This document shows positions 13,301 to 25,330 of a stretch of 64,000 nucleotides of DNA, piece by piece; position 1 is the first letter of the stretch; each line of letters begins with the position of its first letter. Where the stretch lies: positions 2,438,952 through 2,502,951 of the forward strand of contig JAPTYO010000002.1 in assembly GCA_036873135.1 (NCBI GenBank), read 5' to 3'. A program made the translations under genes and the position numbers. Under the pieces are notes generated by a model. That model did not search any database and was not told where the DNA came from. It saw nothing but the letters and a program-made list of their open reading frames with translations. The stretch is from Clarkia xantiana subsp. parviflora (Eukaryota; Streptophyta; Magnoliopsida; Myrtales; Onagraceae).

Positions 13301-14385
13301 AATATCAGAAAGCTAGTACTCGGAATCTCCAAATCTAACCTCAGGTATATTAATATTATAAAATATATTAATTAAATTTATTTCTCAAATAAAACCGATC
13401 GAGAATAGAGGGATTAAAATTTAGGGTTAAGAACACAATAGGGGCCTGAATGTTTGCCCATGTTGCCAAAAGAGGTCTGAATTGAAAAAACGTATTATTA
13501 AGGGTCTGAATTTTGAATTTTGTTGATAATCGAGTTTCCGTCCAAATTTGCTGTTAAATGTAACGGAAATACGTGAAATGACAGAATTACCCTTTTGCAA
13601 TTATTATACAATTTATCAGTTTAATTAATGAAATGTGAAATGTCTAAAATACCCCCTGCACACTAATTATGCCCTAAGGCCACCACGGCCACGGCCACCG
13701 ACCACCACCCAGCTCCGGCGACCACCACCCCAGCTCTGATTGGAGTTTTTTTGGGTCGCCGGAGGGGGTGGTGGTCGTCGAAGCCGGGGTGGTGGTCGCC
13801 GGAGATGGGTGGTGGTCGCCGGAGCCGAGTGGTGGTGGTCGCCGGAGCTGTGGTGGCTTAAAGGATAATTTGATCTTTTTAGGTCAAACATGTGAGGGAC
13901 ACACTCTGGTCAAAGGGCATTTTCGGATTTTCAAATTATTTTCGGTCACATATGCCAAGCATGTGACCACTTTCCGTCACTTTTAACAAAAAAAATAGAC
14001 GGAGACCTCACTTATACACAAAACTCAAAATTCAGGCCCTTAATAATACGTTTTTTCAATTCAGACCCCTTTTGGCAACATGGATAAACATTCAGGCCCC
14101 TATTGTGTTCTTAACCCTAAAATTTATATAAATAAATATAGAAGGTTGGGCACAAGGAAAAGAAACGTGGGGATTGCGGATGAAATACTACGGAAAGCGG
14201 CTGAGTACTGTCAAGTAAAGATAGTATGCGAGGGGAAGGAGGTGGTGTTGGATCAAGAAACCGAGTCATCGATGGCCTCGTCCGGCCGTGAAGTTTGGTC
14301 GGACCAGGGAGGAGATCACCAACACCAAGTCCATTGCATGGATTTCTTTTCATGCTTATGTCTCAAACCTAACACCACTACGTAA
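10375..14385 (+). CDS. Universal stress protein (USP)-like alpha-hydrolase-fold protein
   Basis: A plant USP-domain protein of the kind lacking kinase or U-box domains. Four exons, 10375-10759, 11632-11750, 13229-13344 and 14142-14385 (TAA), join in frame with GT-AG borders and give 287 residues. Residues 1-75 are acidic and variable. The USP fold starts at VYVAVKNGGDTSMDALAWTL, the usual first strand and helix (residues about 80-99). It continues through VYLIHVFPLIHSVPTPLGHL, then an ERFKKREMLQKFVTSCIAYK helix and VDTILIESDRVAKSIVELIS. The ATP-loop region LVLGISKSNLRRL lacks the canonical G-x2-G-x9-G(S/T), so nucleotide binding is doubtful. The C-terminus is Cys-rich (MDFFSCLCLKP). Intron 2 carries a CACTA MITE and MULE element D; intron 3 carries MULE element C. 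Confidence 0.85.
12122..12403. mobile_element. CACTA (En/Spm)-type MITE in USP-like intron 2
   Basis: A 282-bp element with perfect 12-bp inverted ends, CACTACAAGAAA and TTTCTTGTAGTG. A 3-bp duplication AAT flanks it (12119-12121 and 12404-12406), exactly what CACTA transposases make. Subterminal repeats of TTGTAAGGGA in both orientations (around 12160-12215) fit transposase-binding motifs. There is no coding capacity. Confidence 0.92.
12514..13047. mobile_element. Non-autonomous MULE-like element D, GGGTTAA termini
   Basis: A 534-bp element starting GGGTTAATAACTAAAAAACTG and ending in the near-complement, with inverted arms of roughly 110 bp (for example TAGGTGTCTGAAGTTTGAAA paired with its complement near 12985). 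A perfect 9-bp target-site duplication TTAATTTAG lies at 12505-12513 and 13048-13056. The middle is unrelated to the other GGGTTAA elements here. It lies in intron 2 of the USP-like gene, 181 bp before exon 3. Confidence 0.9.
13424..14117. mobile_element. Non-autonomous MULE-like element C, GGGTTAA termini
   Basis: A 694-bp element with inverted ends starting GGGTTAAGAACACAATAGGG, continuing into arms of over 100 bp. A perfect 9-bp duplication TAAAATTTA lies at 13415-13423 and 14118-14126. The centre is a GC-rich GGTGGTGGTCGCCGGAG repeat block (13675-13855). The right border lies 24 bp upstream of exon 4 of the USP-like gene. Confidence 0.92.
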
Positions 14386-15495
14386 TATAGCTAGATAATC
14401 ATCATTTTTGTATATATATTTGTAATAAGAAACAAAAGACATGTAATAAGAAAAAACTAACACTATTTTAATATTAATTGTAAATTACTAATAATTTTAA
14501 AAAGTACGTACTAATGTTTAGAAGATTTATTATCTAATCATATTTTTCTTTTATCAAACGTACAATATTTAATAATATCCTAAAATTGTAATTTTTCTCA
14601 ATTTGGCTATTTAAATCTTACATTTGTTCCCTGAAACTTTTTTACATTGATTTTGCCCAAATTTCAATTCTTGACCCTGAACAAAATTATTTACTTCGTC
14701 CATGCACACCGAGATACATATTTTATGGAATATTGTCTCTCATTGTAATCAATCACCGTGTATTTTTTTTATACATAGTTTGGTTAGTTAAGTTTGTCGG
14801 TTCTACCGTCTGCTTTTTAGTTAACTACATTTTCAAATGTGATTATTTAGTTACATTTTGATGCAATGTCCAAAATACCCTTTCTATATTCATAATTCAT
14901 CATTTTCTTATCATATTATTCCCCACGTTCTTCATCAAATTCATCATTTTTTTAAAGATACTTTGATTTTTTCAATTTCTTAAAAATTCGATAACGAGTT
15001 CCATTTCAAACCCGATATTCGAATTTAAAAAAATGAATATTTTGAAGTTTTTATTAAAAAAATTGATGAAAAACTCTTATGTGTACACTTGAACTGGTTA
15101 AAGGTAATGGTAAAACTGTAATTTTAGAACCATTTAATCACATTGGTTAAAAAATAAATGGCTAAATAAAACTATTTTGAACCATTTAATCACATTCTAG
15201 AATATATGTAATCAAATTATCACGTAAAAAAACAAAATTAACCATTCCATACATTGTGCAAACATAAATCTATTACCATTTAAACATTATTTTATTACTT
15301 ATACTTATGTACCAAGTTATCCTGTGTGTGACGCGGAAAGCACATTAGAATATTATTTGCTATATATATATTATTACTTATAAACCTTTTTTGTATTACC
15401 AAAAGAAAAAAGAAAAATTGTCCTACTCAACACTACAAATAAAATTGTTTCATCTCATAAAAATAACAAATAAAAATAATTTTTTTTGTGCAATA
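14386..15495. other. 3' flank of the USP-like gene and AT-rich spacer
   Basis: Starts with the probable 3' UTR of the USP-like gene (TGTAATAAGAAA near 14420 could be a polyadenylation region). The rest is AT-rich with short poly-A and poly-T runs. No gene, tRNA or structured repeat is supported. Confidence 0.5.
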
Positions 15496-15504
15496 TACAA
15501 TATA

Positions 15505-16321
15505 GGGTTAAAGGTCCTTTTGGTACCACATGTTTGCAAAAATTACACTGTTCATACCACTAGTATTTTTGCGTACCGAATTGGTACCATATGTTTCCAA
15601 ACCTTACTGTTTTGGTACCTCCGTTAGGGTTCTGTCAAAAACGGCCGTTAAATGGCATGTGTCATGCACGTGACCAGCCCAAAACTTTCAATTTTGTTAC
15701 AATTTAGTCCATCTAATACATCCCTAACTTTTATTTTGTTCAATTTAGTCCTAAAACTTCAAAATCAAACCATTTCCCCAAATTGACCTAGCCGGACTTA
15801 GCCATGGGCTAGGTCCGACCCTGGGTCGGGGTCACCAGACCCAGGGGACCCTGACCCAGGGTCGGAACTAGCCCTAAGCTAGGTCCGGCTAGGTCAATTG
15901 GACCTAGCCCAAATTTAACTCAATTGGGGCTAGGTCCCAATTGACCTAGCCTAGGGCTAGGTCCGACCCTGGGTCGGGGTCGCCTGGGTCCGGCGACCAT
16001 GACCCAGGGTCGGATCTAGCCCTAGGCTAAGTCCGGCTAGGTCAATTTGGGAAAATTGTTTGGTTTTGAAGTTTTAGGACTAAATTGAACAAAATAAAAG
16101 TTAGAGATGTATTAGATGGACTAAATTGTAACAAAATTGAAAGTTTTGGGCTGGTCACGTGCATGGCACATGCCATTTAACGGCTATTTTTGACAGAACC
16201 TAACAGAGGTACCAAAACAGTAAGTTTTGGAAACATATGGTACCAATTCGGTACGAAAAAATACTAGTGGTATGAACAGTGTAATTTTTGCAAACATGTG
16301 GTACCAAAAGACCTTTAACCC
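15505..16321. mobile_element. Non-autonomous MULE-like foldback element B, GGGTTAA termini
   Basis: An 817-bp element beginning GGGTTAAAGGTCCTTTTGG and ending in its complement, with inverted arms of over 250 bp. The centre (15780-16045) is a series of GC-rich, mutually complementary segments built on CTAGGTCCGACCCTGGGTCG. A perfect 9-bp duplication TACAATATA lies at 15496-15504 and 16322-16330. It has no coding capacity and sits about 360 bp downstream of the kinase stop codon. Confidence 0.92.
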
Positions 16322-16682
16322 TACAATATAATGTTCATATTTTTTTTTTATGTAAGACAAAAAAAATTTCTCCCTACCTGCTGCCCAAGGGCTCTTGGGG
16401 CTTGAGCTTGACTGACCAAATCCAGGTACTGCAAGTTTAGACACCAATCTAATCTAATCTAAATGATATAAAGTTTAGACACCAATTCTAGTTGAGTGAG
16501 CCAGAAATGAATAAAACAATACCATAATACAAATTCAATATGCAGAATTCAGTAGTACATAGTTCTCCACTATATACCAAAACTAACCAAATGAAATTTT
16601 ACATCATGTCCTTCCTGCATTACTTCACATTTCCCTCTTTCTTAATTAATCTTCAAACTCAATCCACAAATCAACCAACTCC

Positions 16683-19135
16683 CTAAAAGAAATCAAACTC
16701 TAGATAATTATCCGAACCTTTCTTAACCGGACCCACCACGGCCGCATCCCCGCCAACCGTCTCGTTCTTCAGAGCCACCGGGACCGGGATCTTCTCAATC
16801 TCGACCGGTCGAGGAATCTCTGGTGGAGTTGCACACCTTATCAAAGCCCAATTAACACCTTCAAAGAACGGGTGCTGCTTAATCTCGGTCGCCCCTCTCT
16901 TATACGCGAGCCTATTCTGGGGTTCCTTCACCAACAAGCCACGAATCAGATCCCTAGCCGCGAAACTTACAACCGGAGCTTCCGGAAATCTCAGGGGCTG
17001 TCCCACAACATTAAACAACGTTGCTCGGTTCCCCGATCCCTTAAACGGTGTACGACCAAACAAAAGCTCATATAAAAAGATACCGAAAGTCCACCAATCC
17101 ACCGCGCTTCCGTGGCCTTCCCCCTTTATAATCTCTGGGGCTAAGTACTCGTGGGTCCCGACAAAGGACATGGACCGGGCATCGGTGGGCTCCGCCATGA
17201 GCTCAGGCAACGGGGTGACTTGGTTTCCGATCTCGTTGTTCTTTGTTTTTTTGTCTTTCTTGGACTTGGAGAAGAAGCGGGGCCCAAAGCACGTGATTGG
17301 GGCCACACAGGAAGGTGGCTCGATGCATGTGGGTTGGACACAGTAGGACGTGGTCTTTCTCGAGGTTTCGGAGTCGGGATTCGCGGTTCGGATCAGGGTC
17401 GGGCTCACAGTGCAGCGGAGGGAGAGGTCAAAGTCGGAAAGCATTATGTGGCCGTCTTCTCTTACGAGGACATTTTCAGGTTTGAGGTCGCGGTATACTA
17501 TCCCGAGCATGTGGAGGTATTCCATTGCCAGGAGAACTTCCGCTACGTAAAATCTGCAAAAATTGATTGCAGAATGGTTATCATTCAGTATTTCATGGAA
17601 AAATTATCAATTACGACATTAGTAGAAGATTTTTTTTTTTTGGTTTACGGGTACCCTAGGTGCCACGAGGTATAATCTCGGCTCGCACCGGATCATCCCG
17701 TAAAAGGTAAAATTGATGGTCATGGAAATTTTTTCCATTTCCAGGGCTCGGCAGGGTTTGAACTGAAAACCTCCAGTTAAGGGATGCAACGCTGAACACA
17801 TTAGAAGAAACTTGGAATACAAGTAAATTGTCTGGCAAATAAAGTCATTTGTATCATAAGTTAGCATTCAGGTCAATATGGAAGTAATAAGTAAAAGCCA
17901 ACCTAACATTTCCTATGCTCTAACATTAACATATGGTTAACATGGACCCTCGAACAGTTTGCTGTGAATGCTAACTTATGATACAAAAGACTTGAATCTG
18001 AAGAGAATTCTCAACTTGTTTATGTTTAAGCATAATGTTTTTCATGAAATTTTTAGAAGCATATGAGATCATACGCTGACCGTTATATAGCTGAGTTGGT
18101 TTTTGTTTGAGACAAATAGAAAAGGCCGGAATCACATTTCCATAGTTAATTAACTACTATGCATCATATATGGTATCAGATCTGTATACCAACACAGCTG
18201 TACCATGCTGACTGAATAATATTAGAAAAAAACCTTAAAATATCAAAATTTTATTTTATCATTAAAAAAATGATAATAAAGAAGCTGTGACTCAATCAAT
18301 GAGCACATGAATGAGAATCATCAAAATAGCAGTATCAAAGTTGAGGATCATACTTGACAGCTTGCTCGACGAAGTACTTTCCGGGCTGCCTCTGCCTCAG
18401 AGAATGCAGATCACCTCCAGGGCAAAACTCCATCACCAAGCAAGAGAATTTATCTGTCTCAAAGTGAGTATACAGCGTTGGAAGGAACGGATGGTCCAAG
18501 GATTGCAAAATCTCTCGCTCGGTTTGGGCCCGAAGCAGCTTCTTACGGCTAGCAAGAGAAGTCTTGTCCATAACCTTCATTGCAAAGTAACACTTTGTTC
18601 CACTCAGCTCCGATAAGTAGACACTACCAATGTCTCCACACCCCAATCGCTTCAACAGCCTGAAATGGTTCAGACCCAGGAGTCCGTCTTTGGAGCGAAT
18701 GGCTTGGATTGCCTCCCACCGCGAATCGTTTGTTTTGTGTGGCTTGCTGACAGTGCTGCTGAAGCTACTGCAACTGCTCTCATCGCTGATGTCACTGCTT
18801 GTGCTTCCTCTGCAAATACTGCTCTTTCCACTCTCCACAAAATCAGCCGTCTTTGGGAGGCCACTGGAGCTGCCCGAAACGGAGCTATTCTTCACACTTC
18901 CATATTCTGGAATCTTCTCTGGGTCAATTGAATTTGAAGAAGCATCAGACTTGTGTAATGTTTTCTCTTCACATGGTGGAGGCTGTACTACTGATCTGTC
19001 TTTGTTTTCGGATTTGGGCAATTTTTCAGGATTTTGAATGGATTTCATGACCTTTGAGGTTTGCAGGGCTACAGAAGTAACATTTTTGTGGTTCAAAGAT
19101 GAATCTTTGGAAGTAACTTTTGCATTTGAGGCCAT
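16683..19135 (-). CDS. AGC VIII protein kinase, D6PK/PVPK-1-like
   Basis: A serine/threonine kinase of the plant-specific AGCVIIIa group. D6PK-type members phosphorylate PIN auxin carriers at the plasma membrane; whether this one does is inferred. Exons 18354-19135 and 16683-17553 join in phase 2 to give 550 residues. Residues 1-155 are Ser-rich and disordered. The kinase domain has glycine loop LGCGDIGSV (164-172), Lys187 in FAMKVM, Glu208, catalytic loop YRDLKPEN (281-288) and DFD in place of DFG (301-303), the group's hallmark. A long Cys- and Lys-rich insertion follows in the activation segment before GTHEYLAPE (about 393-401). The C-terminus DNYLEFDFF resembles a PDK1-docking tail. The 800-bp intron carries a SINE. 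A 5' UTR intron (about 19199-19913) is inferred. Confidence 0.93.
17629..17805 (-). mobile_element. SINE in the kinase intron, minus orientation
   Basis: On the minus strand a Pol III B box (GTTCAAACC, plus-strand 17755-17763) lies near the 5' end. The element runs through a GC-rich body (GGTGCGAGCCGAGATTATAC, CTCGTGGCACC) and ends in a poly(A) tail (poly-T at 17630-17641 on the plus strand). Candidate duplicates TTCTTCTAATG (5') and ATCTTCTACTAATG (3') flank it imperfectly. It lies antisense to none of the exons. Confidence 0.65.
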
Positions 19136-19913
19136 TGGAGACTAAGGATCTCCAAGTAGATCAGATGGACAGCATCGAGGAATTTGCCAATCCCTGCAGA
19201 ATTAGAGTGACAAGGATCAGAATAGTAACAGATGAAACTCTAATAAAAATCTATGAACTTTAACAACAGCTGCACAAAGTAAAGTAACTCTGCTCCTGAA
19301 GAAAAAAAGCAGCCTAAAGTTTGTGGAAAAGCTAAAATTCCAAACACTAAAAGTTGAGTCTAAGACTGGTGCCATCTTGTATAAAGAGGTTATTGACTAC
19401 ATCTGCATTGATATGTCAAAATCAGTTTCTCCAAGAAAGGGAGGTCTCATGCGCATAGATTCATGCGCACTTTGCTCAAAAATCATCTACAAAAAGACAC
19501 TAAAGCGGTTCAAGGAAAAAAGAGAAGTTATCGCTAATGCATTGAACACAGTGTCCACGACCCTATTCTATTCCTATTATACTGATTGATTCCCCCACAA
19601 AATAAAGCCAAATTTCTTTTCGATAGGATAAACAAGAGAAAAAAAATTAAACAGATTCATGGATTTCCTAGAACGCGGCATGGGATCAAATCAATTAATA
19701 TGATGAAAAAGAAGAAATCATTAGTGCAGATGCTACAAAATGGCAATTGATAGCGAAAAGATAAATTCATAGTCATAGAGAAAACGATAATACTAATTAC
19801 GCATACAATCATCATCATCAGCAAAAACAGGGTTCAGATCTTGATCAGAGAAGCGAAATGGCGGAGGCAGACAGATCTAGTTCGTTATATGAAAAGCCAT
19901 GGCAGAAGCTAAC

Positions 19914-20150
19914 CTTACAAATACGATTGCAGGAGGTACCAATTGGAGGGATCAGAGGGGCGACGCTTTTAGCAGTGGAAAGAAGAGAATCGCTGTGGAA
20001 AGGAAGATAGATAGCAGAAAGGAAGGGGAGAACACCTGGTTCTTGTGGGGAGAGAGAAAGTGGAAGTGGAGAGCTGAGATGAGCTGAGCTTCGAGACAGT
20101 ACCAAGGTGTGAGAATGGAGTGGGGACATGGTGTAGTGTGGACTATTAGG
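19914..20150 (-). promoter_or_regulatory. Putative 5' UTR exon of the AGC kinase gene
   Basis: On the minus strand this is a CT-rich, uninterrupted segment typical of plant leaders. It ends TTTGTAAG|GTTAGC, a good splice donor (intron from 19913). A matching acceptor CTGCAG lies near 19200, 65 bp before the kinase ATG. The transcription start is not determined. The division into leader exon and intron is an inference from splice signals only. Confidence 0.5.
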
Positions 20151-20159
20151 CACACCAAG

Positions 20160-20875
20160 GAGAAGACAGCGAAGGAGAGAGCAGCTAAAGTGGAATCGTT
20201 TTTGTATTTTTTTTTCTTATTAATTATTATTCAGGGACCATTATTATTATAAATTAAAGTTAGGCCCACTCTACTGAATAACAGTTATAATGGACTACTC
20301 ACTTATTAGTGCAGAAATCAATCACTATCTATCTATATATGTATGTATGATTACAAAACCTACGCACTTAACTACAGCCATTTGTATATTTTTGGAGTTT
20401 TTTTTCATTATCAGATCAATATTATTATTGTATCACACGTATATGTCTAAAAAAATTGATAATATATATCTCTAAAATTAATATCACATTAATACATTTT
20501 TTTGAATTAATTTATATATAATAATAAATAACTAATAGTACAACTTTTTTCCTAAAATTCTACGGTATATAATTATTAGTTTTTAGCGATTTTAATTTTT
20601 TAAACTACGTAAATAATATTTGGCAAAAAAAACTACGTAAACAATACTTGGTAGATATTATCGCTATGCAGAAATAAATAATTAGTTTAATATAATTCCA
20701 ACTATATATGTAGATCTCTGTTTTGATTCCTTAACCCGTGGCTTGTTTTTGTCCACTCACTAGTATTTTTATATTTTAGTCTTTATATATATCGATCGGC
20801 TCTATCTAATATTTAATATGAATAAATATGGCCATTTCTGAGTGCTATAATAATTCATATAAAATAGATTAATCA
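20160..20875. other. AT-rich spacer upstream of the kinase
   Basis: Probable promoter side of the kinase followed by AT-rich DNA with no coding signal. A short local repeat, AACTACGTAAATAATATTTGG / AACTACGTAAACAATACTTGG, occurs near 20603 and 20630. Confidence 0.4.
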
Positions 20876-20879
20876 CCAC

Positions 20880-22510
20880 CATTAAGTAGGATATGTTAAG
20901 AGTTAAGACAAAGAAGATAAATCAGGGATAATGTTTATTCTCACGTATGATGCATTTTATATTGTGTTATATAATCTTGTGAATAAATAAAATCTACATA
21001 AAAAAATCTATATAAAGAATATAATATATATTCATAATAATAAATATCCATTAATTGTAAATATGAGAATTATGTCTCTTTAAAACTTACTAGAAAAAAC
21101 TTAATAGGATAAGAATTCAGTAAAAGAACAAAAAAAAGTACATAATTAAACATCTCTTTGGTAAGTTATCTCATTAAAAATCTTATTGGGAAAATTTGGT
21201 AGGACAAATCATGTTAAGAGAAAAAAAGTGCAGCGTTATAATATATTAAAGTTCACGCAATTCAATCTTTTTCACCAATATTACAAATATTCCAGTATGT
21301 AAACCCTCCAAGAAAAGACCTGCAAGATAATCAATTGTTGGATGGTAATGTCACGTTTCTTCTCAAGATCGTGGGTAGAGAATAATTTGGGTAAAATATG
21401 TTTCGTCGTATCTTCTTTAATGTAGCATTCATCAATTTCAAATATATAACATGCATTATCATCATATATACAATATAATAGTACCTTTGAAAATTATACA
21501 TTTTCGTGATATAGCTCGTATTTCTATAACCAATTAATTTAGGACTTTATTCATTCTGATAATAAACGCATGACATTCGTTCATTAGAGATATATATAAA
21601 TATTTGATGATTAACTTCATACTAATTTTTTTTGTTGGAGAAGAACTAAATATTTTTGATAAGCTTATAACAAATAATAGTTCACATCTCTTGTAATTAA
21701 CAATATATTAGTGCTCTTGTAGCACTATGATAATGTATTTTTAAACCATTATGTTCTTTATAAAGCTTACATTAAGAAAAATGTACATATACACGTGTAG
21801 CAGTCTTACAACTATGAGGTACTCAATATGTGTTTATATAGTACATATTGTTTATTTTAGCACAAAAATCTTATCAATCTTTTAAATACACGATCTTCAG
21901 GTCGAGCCAAAATTTTGTTATTTCAATTCGTTTTGTCTTAATTTTTCAACTCATCAATAAATTTATTGTATTTAAAAACTTTTCAAGAGTTTCAAATATC
22001 TTCAATTTCTCCTCCCTCATGTGATGCCAGTTCCGACTATAGTGTGATCAATTCAGCTAATTAAATATCAGTTTGCATGAATCACACACTTACATTAACA
22101 TCTACTATAACTTACCTCGAATATGTTATACATTGTGGATAATATACCATAAGCAACCTGCTTATGTTAAATAGTATAAATATTTTTATTATCCAACGTT
22201 CTTGGCAAAAAATTCATGCTAGTATTATAAACCATTCTTAGATTTTGGCGTGGATTCTACTATCAAATTAGCCACCCAAATAGGCTATAACTAATTCACA
22301 TCATGAGACACATATTAAAACTTTTTACGTACCGCTAACGAATGCGATTACTCCATCATATGATCCATATAATAATTGTCATGATTCTGCAGAAAAATTT
22401 GTATCACGGGTGTGTCTGTACATCTTACTAAGCAATTTATTTTGCCGAAAAAAAATATATTTATATCCATTGGCTTTCACCTGCAACATTTTTTTGCTCT
22501 TATTTATGTC

Positions 22511-22554
<44 letters not shown>

Positions 22555-24684
22555 TTTGCCAACCATAATGATTTCTTGACTTGTTGAGCTTGAGATACTC
22601 GTCTTTTTTATTTTATGATTTCACCTATAAAAATATTCATAATTGTTGTCGGTAACTTTATACTCCAAGGTACCATCAATTCTCATTAATGACAGAACTC
22701 GTCGAGATTTCTTCATTATAATTACTTTCAGGTACCTGAACCACTTATTCCGTAACCACTTTTGGGGTTTAATATTAGTTCTTCATTTTTTTATAAATCA
22801 ACTCCATAATCAGACCATATTCATATATTTTCTTTAAATGCTCCATTCTTCCTTCAAAGTCTCTTTGCAACTGATATCAAACACTTTATGTGTGAGTTAA
22901 TTTTCACTATAATTTGTCATACCGAGACATTTTAAATTGGAAGCGGATGCAGATCACATGCCCCACTCTTTATACCACAGATCGTGCCACACCGTTGTGA
23001 TCTTGACACTTGTTTTTAATTTGAATATTTTCCTACTAGGGTTCACCAATCCCAATAGGTTTTTAGAAAAAATTGAAAAAATTAAATTGTGGGGCACGAA
23101 CTGGGATAAGAACAGTGGGGGCAGTGATCTGGATCCACTTGCAGCTGGTACTTGGTGTTTTATGGTTCTCATAAAGACATAAATTTTGCAATTGACAGTA
23201 TTTGCATTTGTTTAACTTTTTGAACTTCATGTTCATATTTTCATTGTGCGAGGATCTAAATAAGATAGTAGCATTTAATTTTAGTCAATCTCTTTGTTTA
23301 CAAGCTATTGTTTTCTCCCCCTACATCAATGATAATCAACAACTCTTACTTTAAAATTACGTATATTTGTTCCCAAATAATTGACTTATACCCAACATAT
23401 TTTCCCCAACATTCTAGACTCATATGTGTGCGTTGTGATGGAGCAACTTGAACATTAACCACACAACATAAAATTCTTATATGAGAAACTTATATCTAAC
23501 CAATTTTGTTGTAAATGAGAGAATATATAATACAAAATTGACTCGATGCGCAATTATATTGCTGCTTGCATACTAGCATGCAACTTTGTTCTCACTGGTG
23601 ACATTTTAATTATATAATTAGATGTTCATTGGGTTTTAGAATATTCATATGTATAAATATTATTAATTTCATATATTTCAATCTTTTATAATTAAGTTTA
23701 TATAACGCAGCACAGTGCATAAAATGTAAAAGATAATTCTAAATACATGGTAAGAAATATAAATAAATAATAGTAAATGCTGTGGAAAAAATATAAATGT
23801 ATGCACATATATATAATATAAATGAATATATTGCAGTGCAAAAAATATAAAAGGTATTTCAACATCGAGCATCCATATGCTAACCCACATTATTTTTTTT
23901 CTAGATAACTTATGTGTTGTTACACTTGTTTTCGAGGAGTAAATAGTCATATGAATACATATAATTTTATATATGAAATGACATTTTGCATGTATGCGTA
24001 TTCAATATTTAGCTTTCATAAAATAAATAATTGAATTTTATCGTTTAGTGTCATTAAGTCGATTGACAAGATCCGATATATCATTATGTGATATCAAATA
24101 TTGTAAAATTGAGTTCGGCAAATCCAAACATATCGTTGACACATAACAATAAGTTTAATTAGACTATGAAATTCCAACTAATAAAGAGAACCTTAATAAA
24201 TTGGATCAGATAATAATAAACAAAAGAAGTCTAAGAATAATAATTTCATTTTTTTTTTGTAGATCGATATTATATATAATAATATTGAATGGATCAGACA
24301 AGATCGTGAAGGGTGAATTGGTGGTCTCGTTCAACTTTCATGATTATCATCGGGAAGCAACTCGATGATGTTGCAAAAAAAAAATCGATGATGAAAAATG
24401 AATTGGAAAAGCTCTCATGAATTAGTTTGAGCTATGGGTATGTTTGTGGCTCTCCGGTATGTATCTGTCATCGAACGCATTTATGAATATGACCTAACTT
24501 TTAATATTTTCTGATTCGTGAATAATTGAGATTTAATTGTGCTGATAATGTGATGTAATAAGACAAGCAGCAAAGAATATGAAAGATGATGTTTATTTTC
24601 ATGTAAAATAGCCCGCTTTTATAGAAGAAGGTAACGAGGAAAACGATATAATAATGAACATCCATTAATTGTGAATTCATAACA
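20880..24684 (-). mobile_element. Decayed Ty1-copia-like element, minus orientation
   Basis: An old relative of the element at 38105-41811. Its right (5') LTR, 24551-24684, reads on the minus strand TGTTATGAATTC... with AATTAATGGATGTTCATTAT, and is followed by ATTATCAGCAC, matching the other element's LTR and following TTATCAGCACG. A second, diverged LTR-like block lies at about 20880-21070. Internal blocks also match: TTTAGATCCTCGCACAATG (minus strand near 23260), the AACTCACACATAAAGTG block near 22890, GGGTGGCTAATTTGATAG (22260-22280) and AAGAACGTTGGATAATAAA (near 22195). The terminal TTTTCCCAATAAGATTTTTAA (near 21180) corresponds to the usual copia 3' end. No coding frame survives. The outer edge at the left is approximate. 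Confidence 0.75.
22514..22546. repeat. (AT)n microsatellite
   Basis: About 16 AT dinucleotides followed by a T run, inside the decayed copia element. Confidence 0.9.
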
Positions 24685-25020
24685 TAATATTAGTGTTTCT
24701 CCCAACGTGTTACAACTCTCAGAGGACGGACTGGAAGCAATTTTATTGGTGTTCATTAACGGAATATCGAGGGTCGACTATAGATCTGTGGGTTTTAACG
24801 CCAGTCTCTTATTAAATATAATTACAAGTAGTGCAGAATAAACAACAGTTGAGGTAAAACGTGGACAGCGGTGGAAGTTGGAATACGACGCCGCTAATGC
24901 ACATGCGAATCAACGGAAGTTATAGAGTTAGTAGTTTGCCAGCCACCTTATGATCTAGGTGATTTCTTGAGCTGAAGAATTGGCAATATTTAATTGAGGC
25001 CCATATTCAAGGCCACGATG

Positions 25021-25022
<2 letters not shown>

Positions 25023-25087
<65 letters not shown>

Positions 25088-25092
25088 AATCA
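25023..25092. repeat. (AT)n then (AAT)n microsatellite
   Basis: About 25 AT units run into six or seven AAT units, 240 bp beyond the stop codon of the left HSC70 gene. The homologous 3' flank of the right copy lacks it. Confidence 0.95.
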
Positions 25093-25330
25093 ATAAAAAA
25101 GCCACAGCACAGTGACAAATAAGGAAACATGCTTGTGCAATTGACGATAACTATGAATGATGATACATAAAACATAAAGACTGCATCATGCATCAGTGCA
25201 CTCTACAGCAGCAGTTTTAACAAAACAAAAAAGTCTTAACGGACGGTGGATAGGAGAAACAAAAATCCCACCTAATTTTCATAACATAACACAGGGAAGA
25301 AACGGAAATGATAGATCAAAACAAATGAAT

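Noticed and set aside
22937..23182. 81-residue open frame on the plus strand
   Set aside because: It lies inside the decayed minus-strand copia element and has no recognisable domain or splice context, so it is most likely chance.
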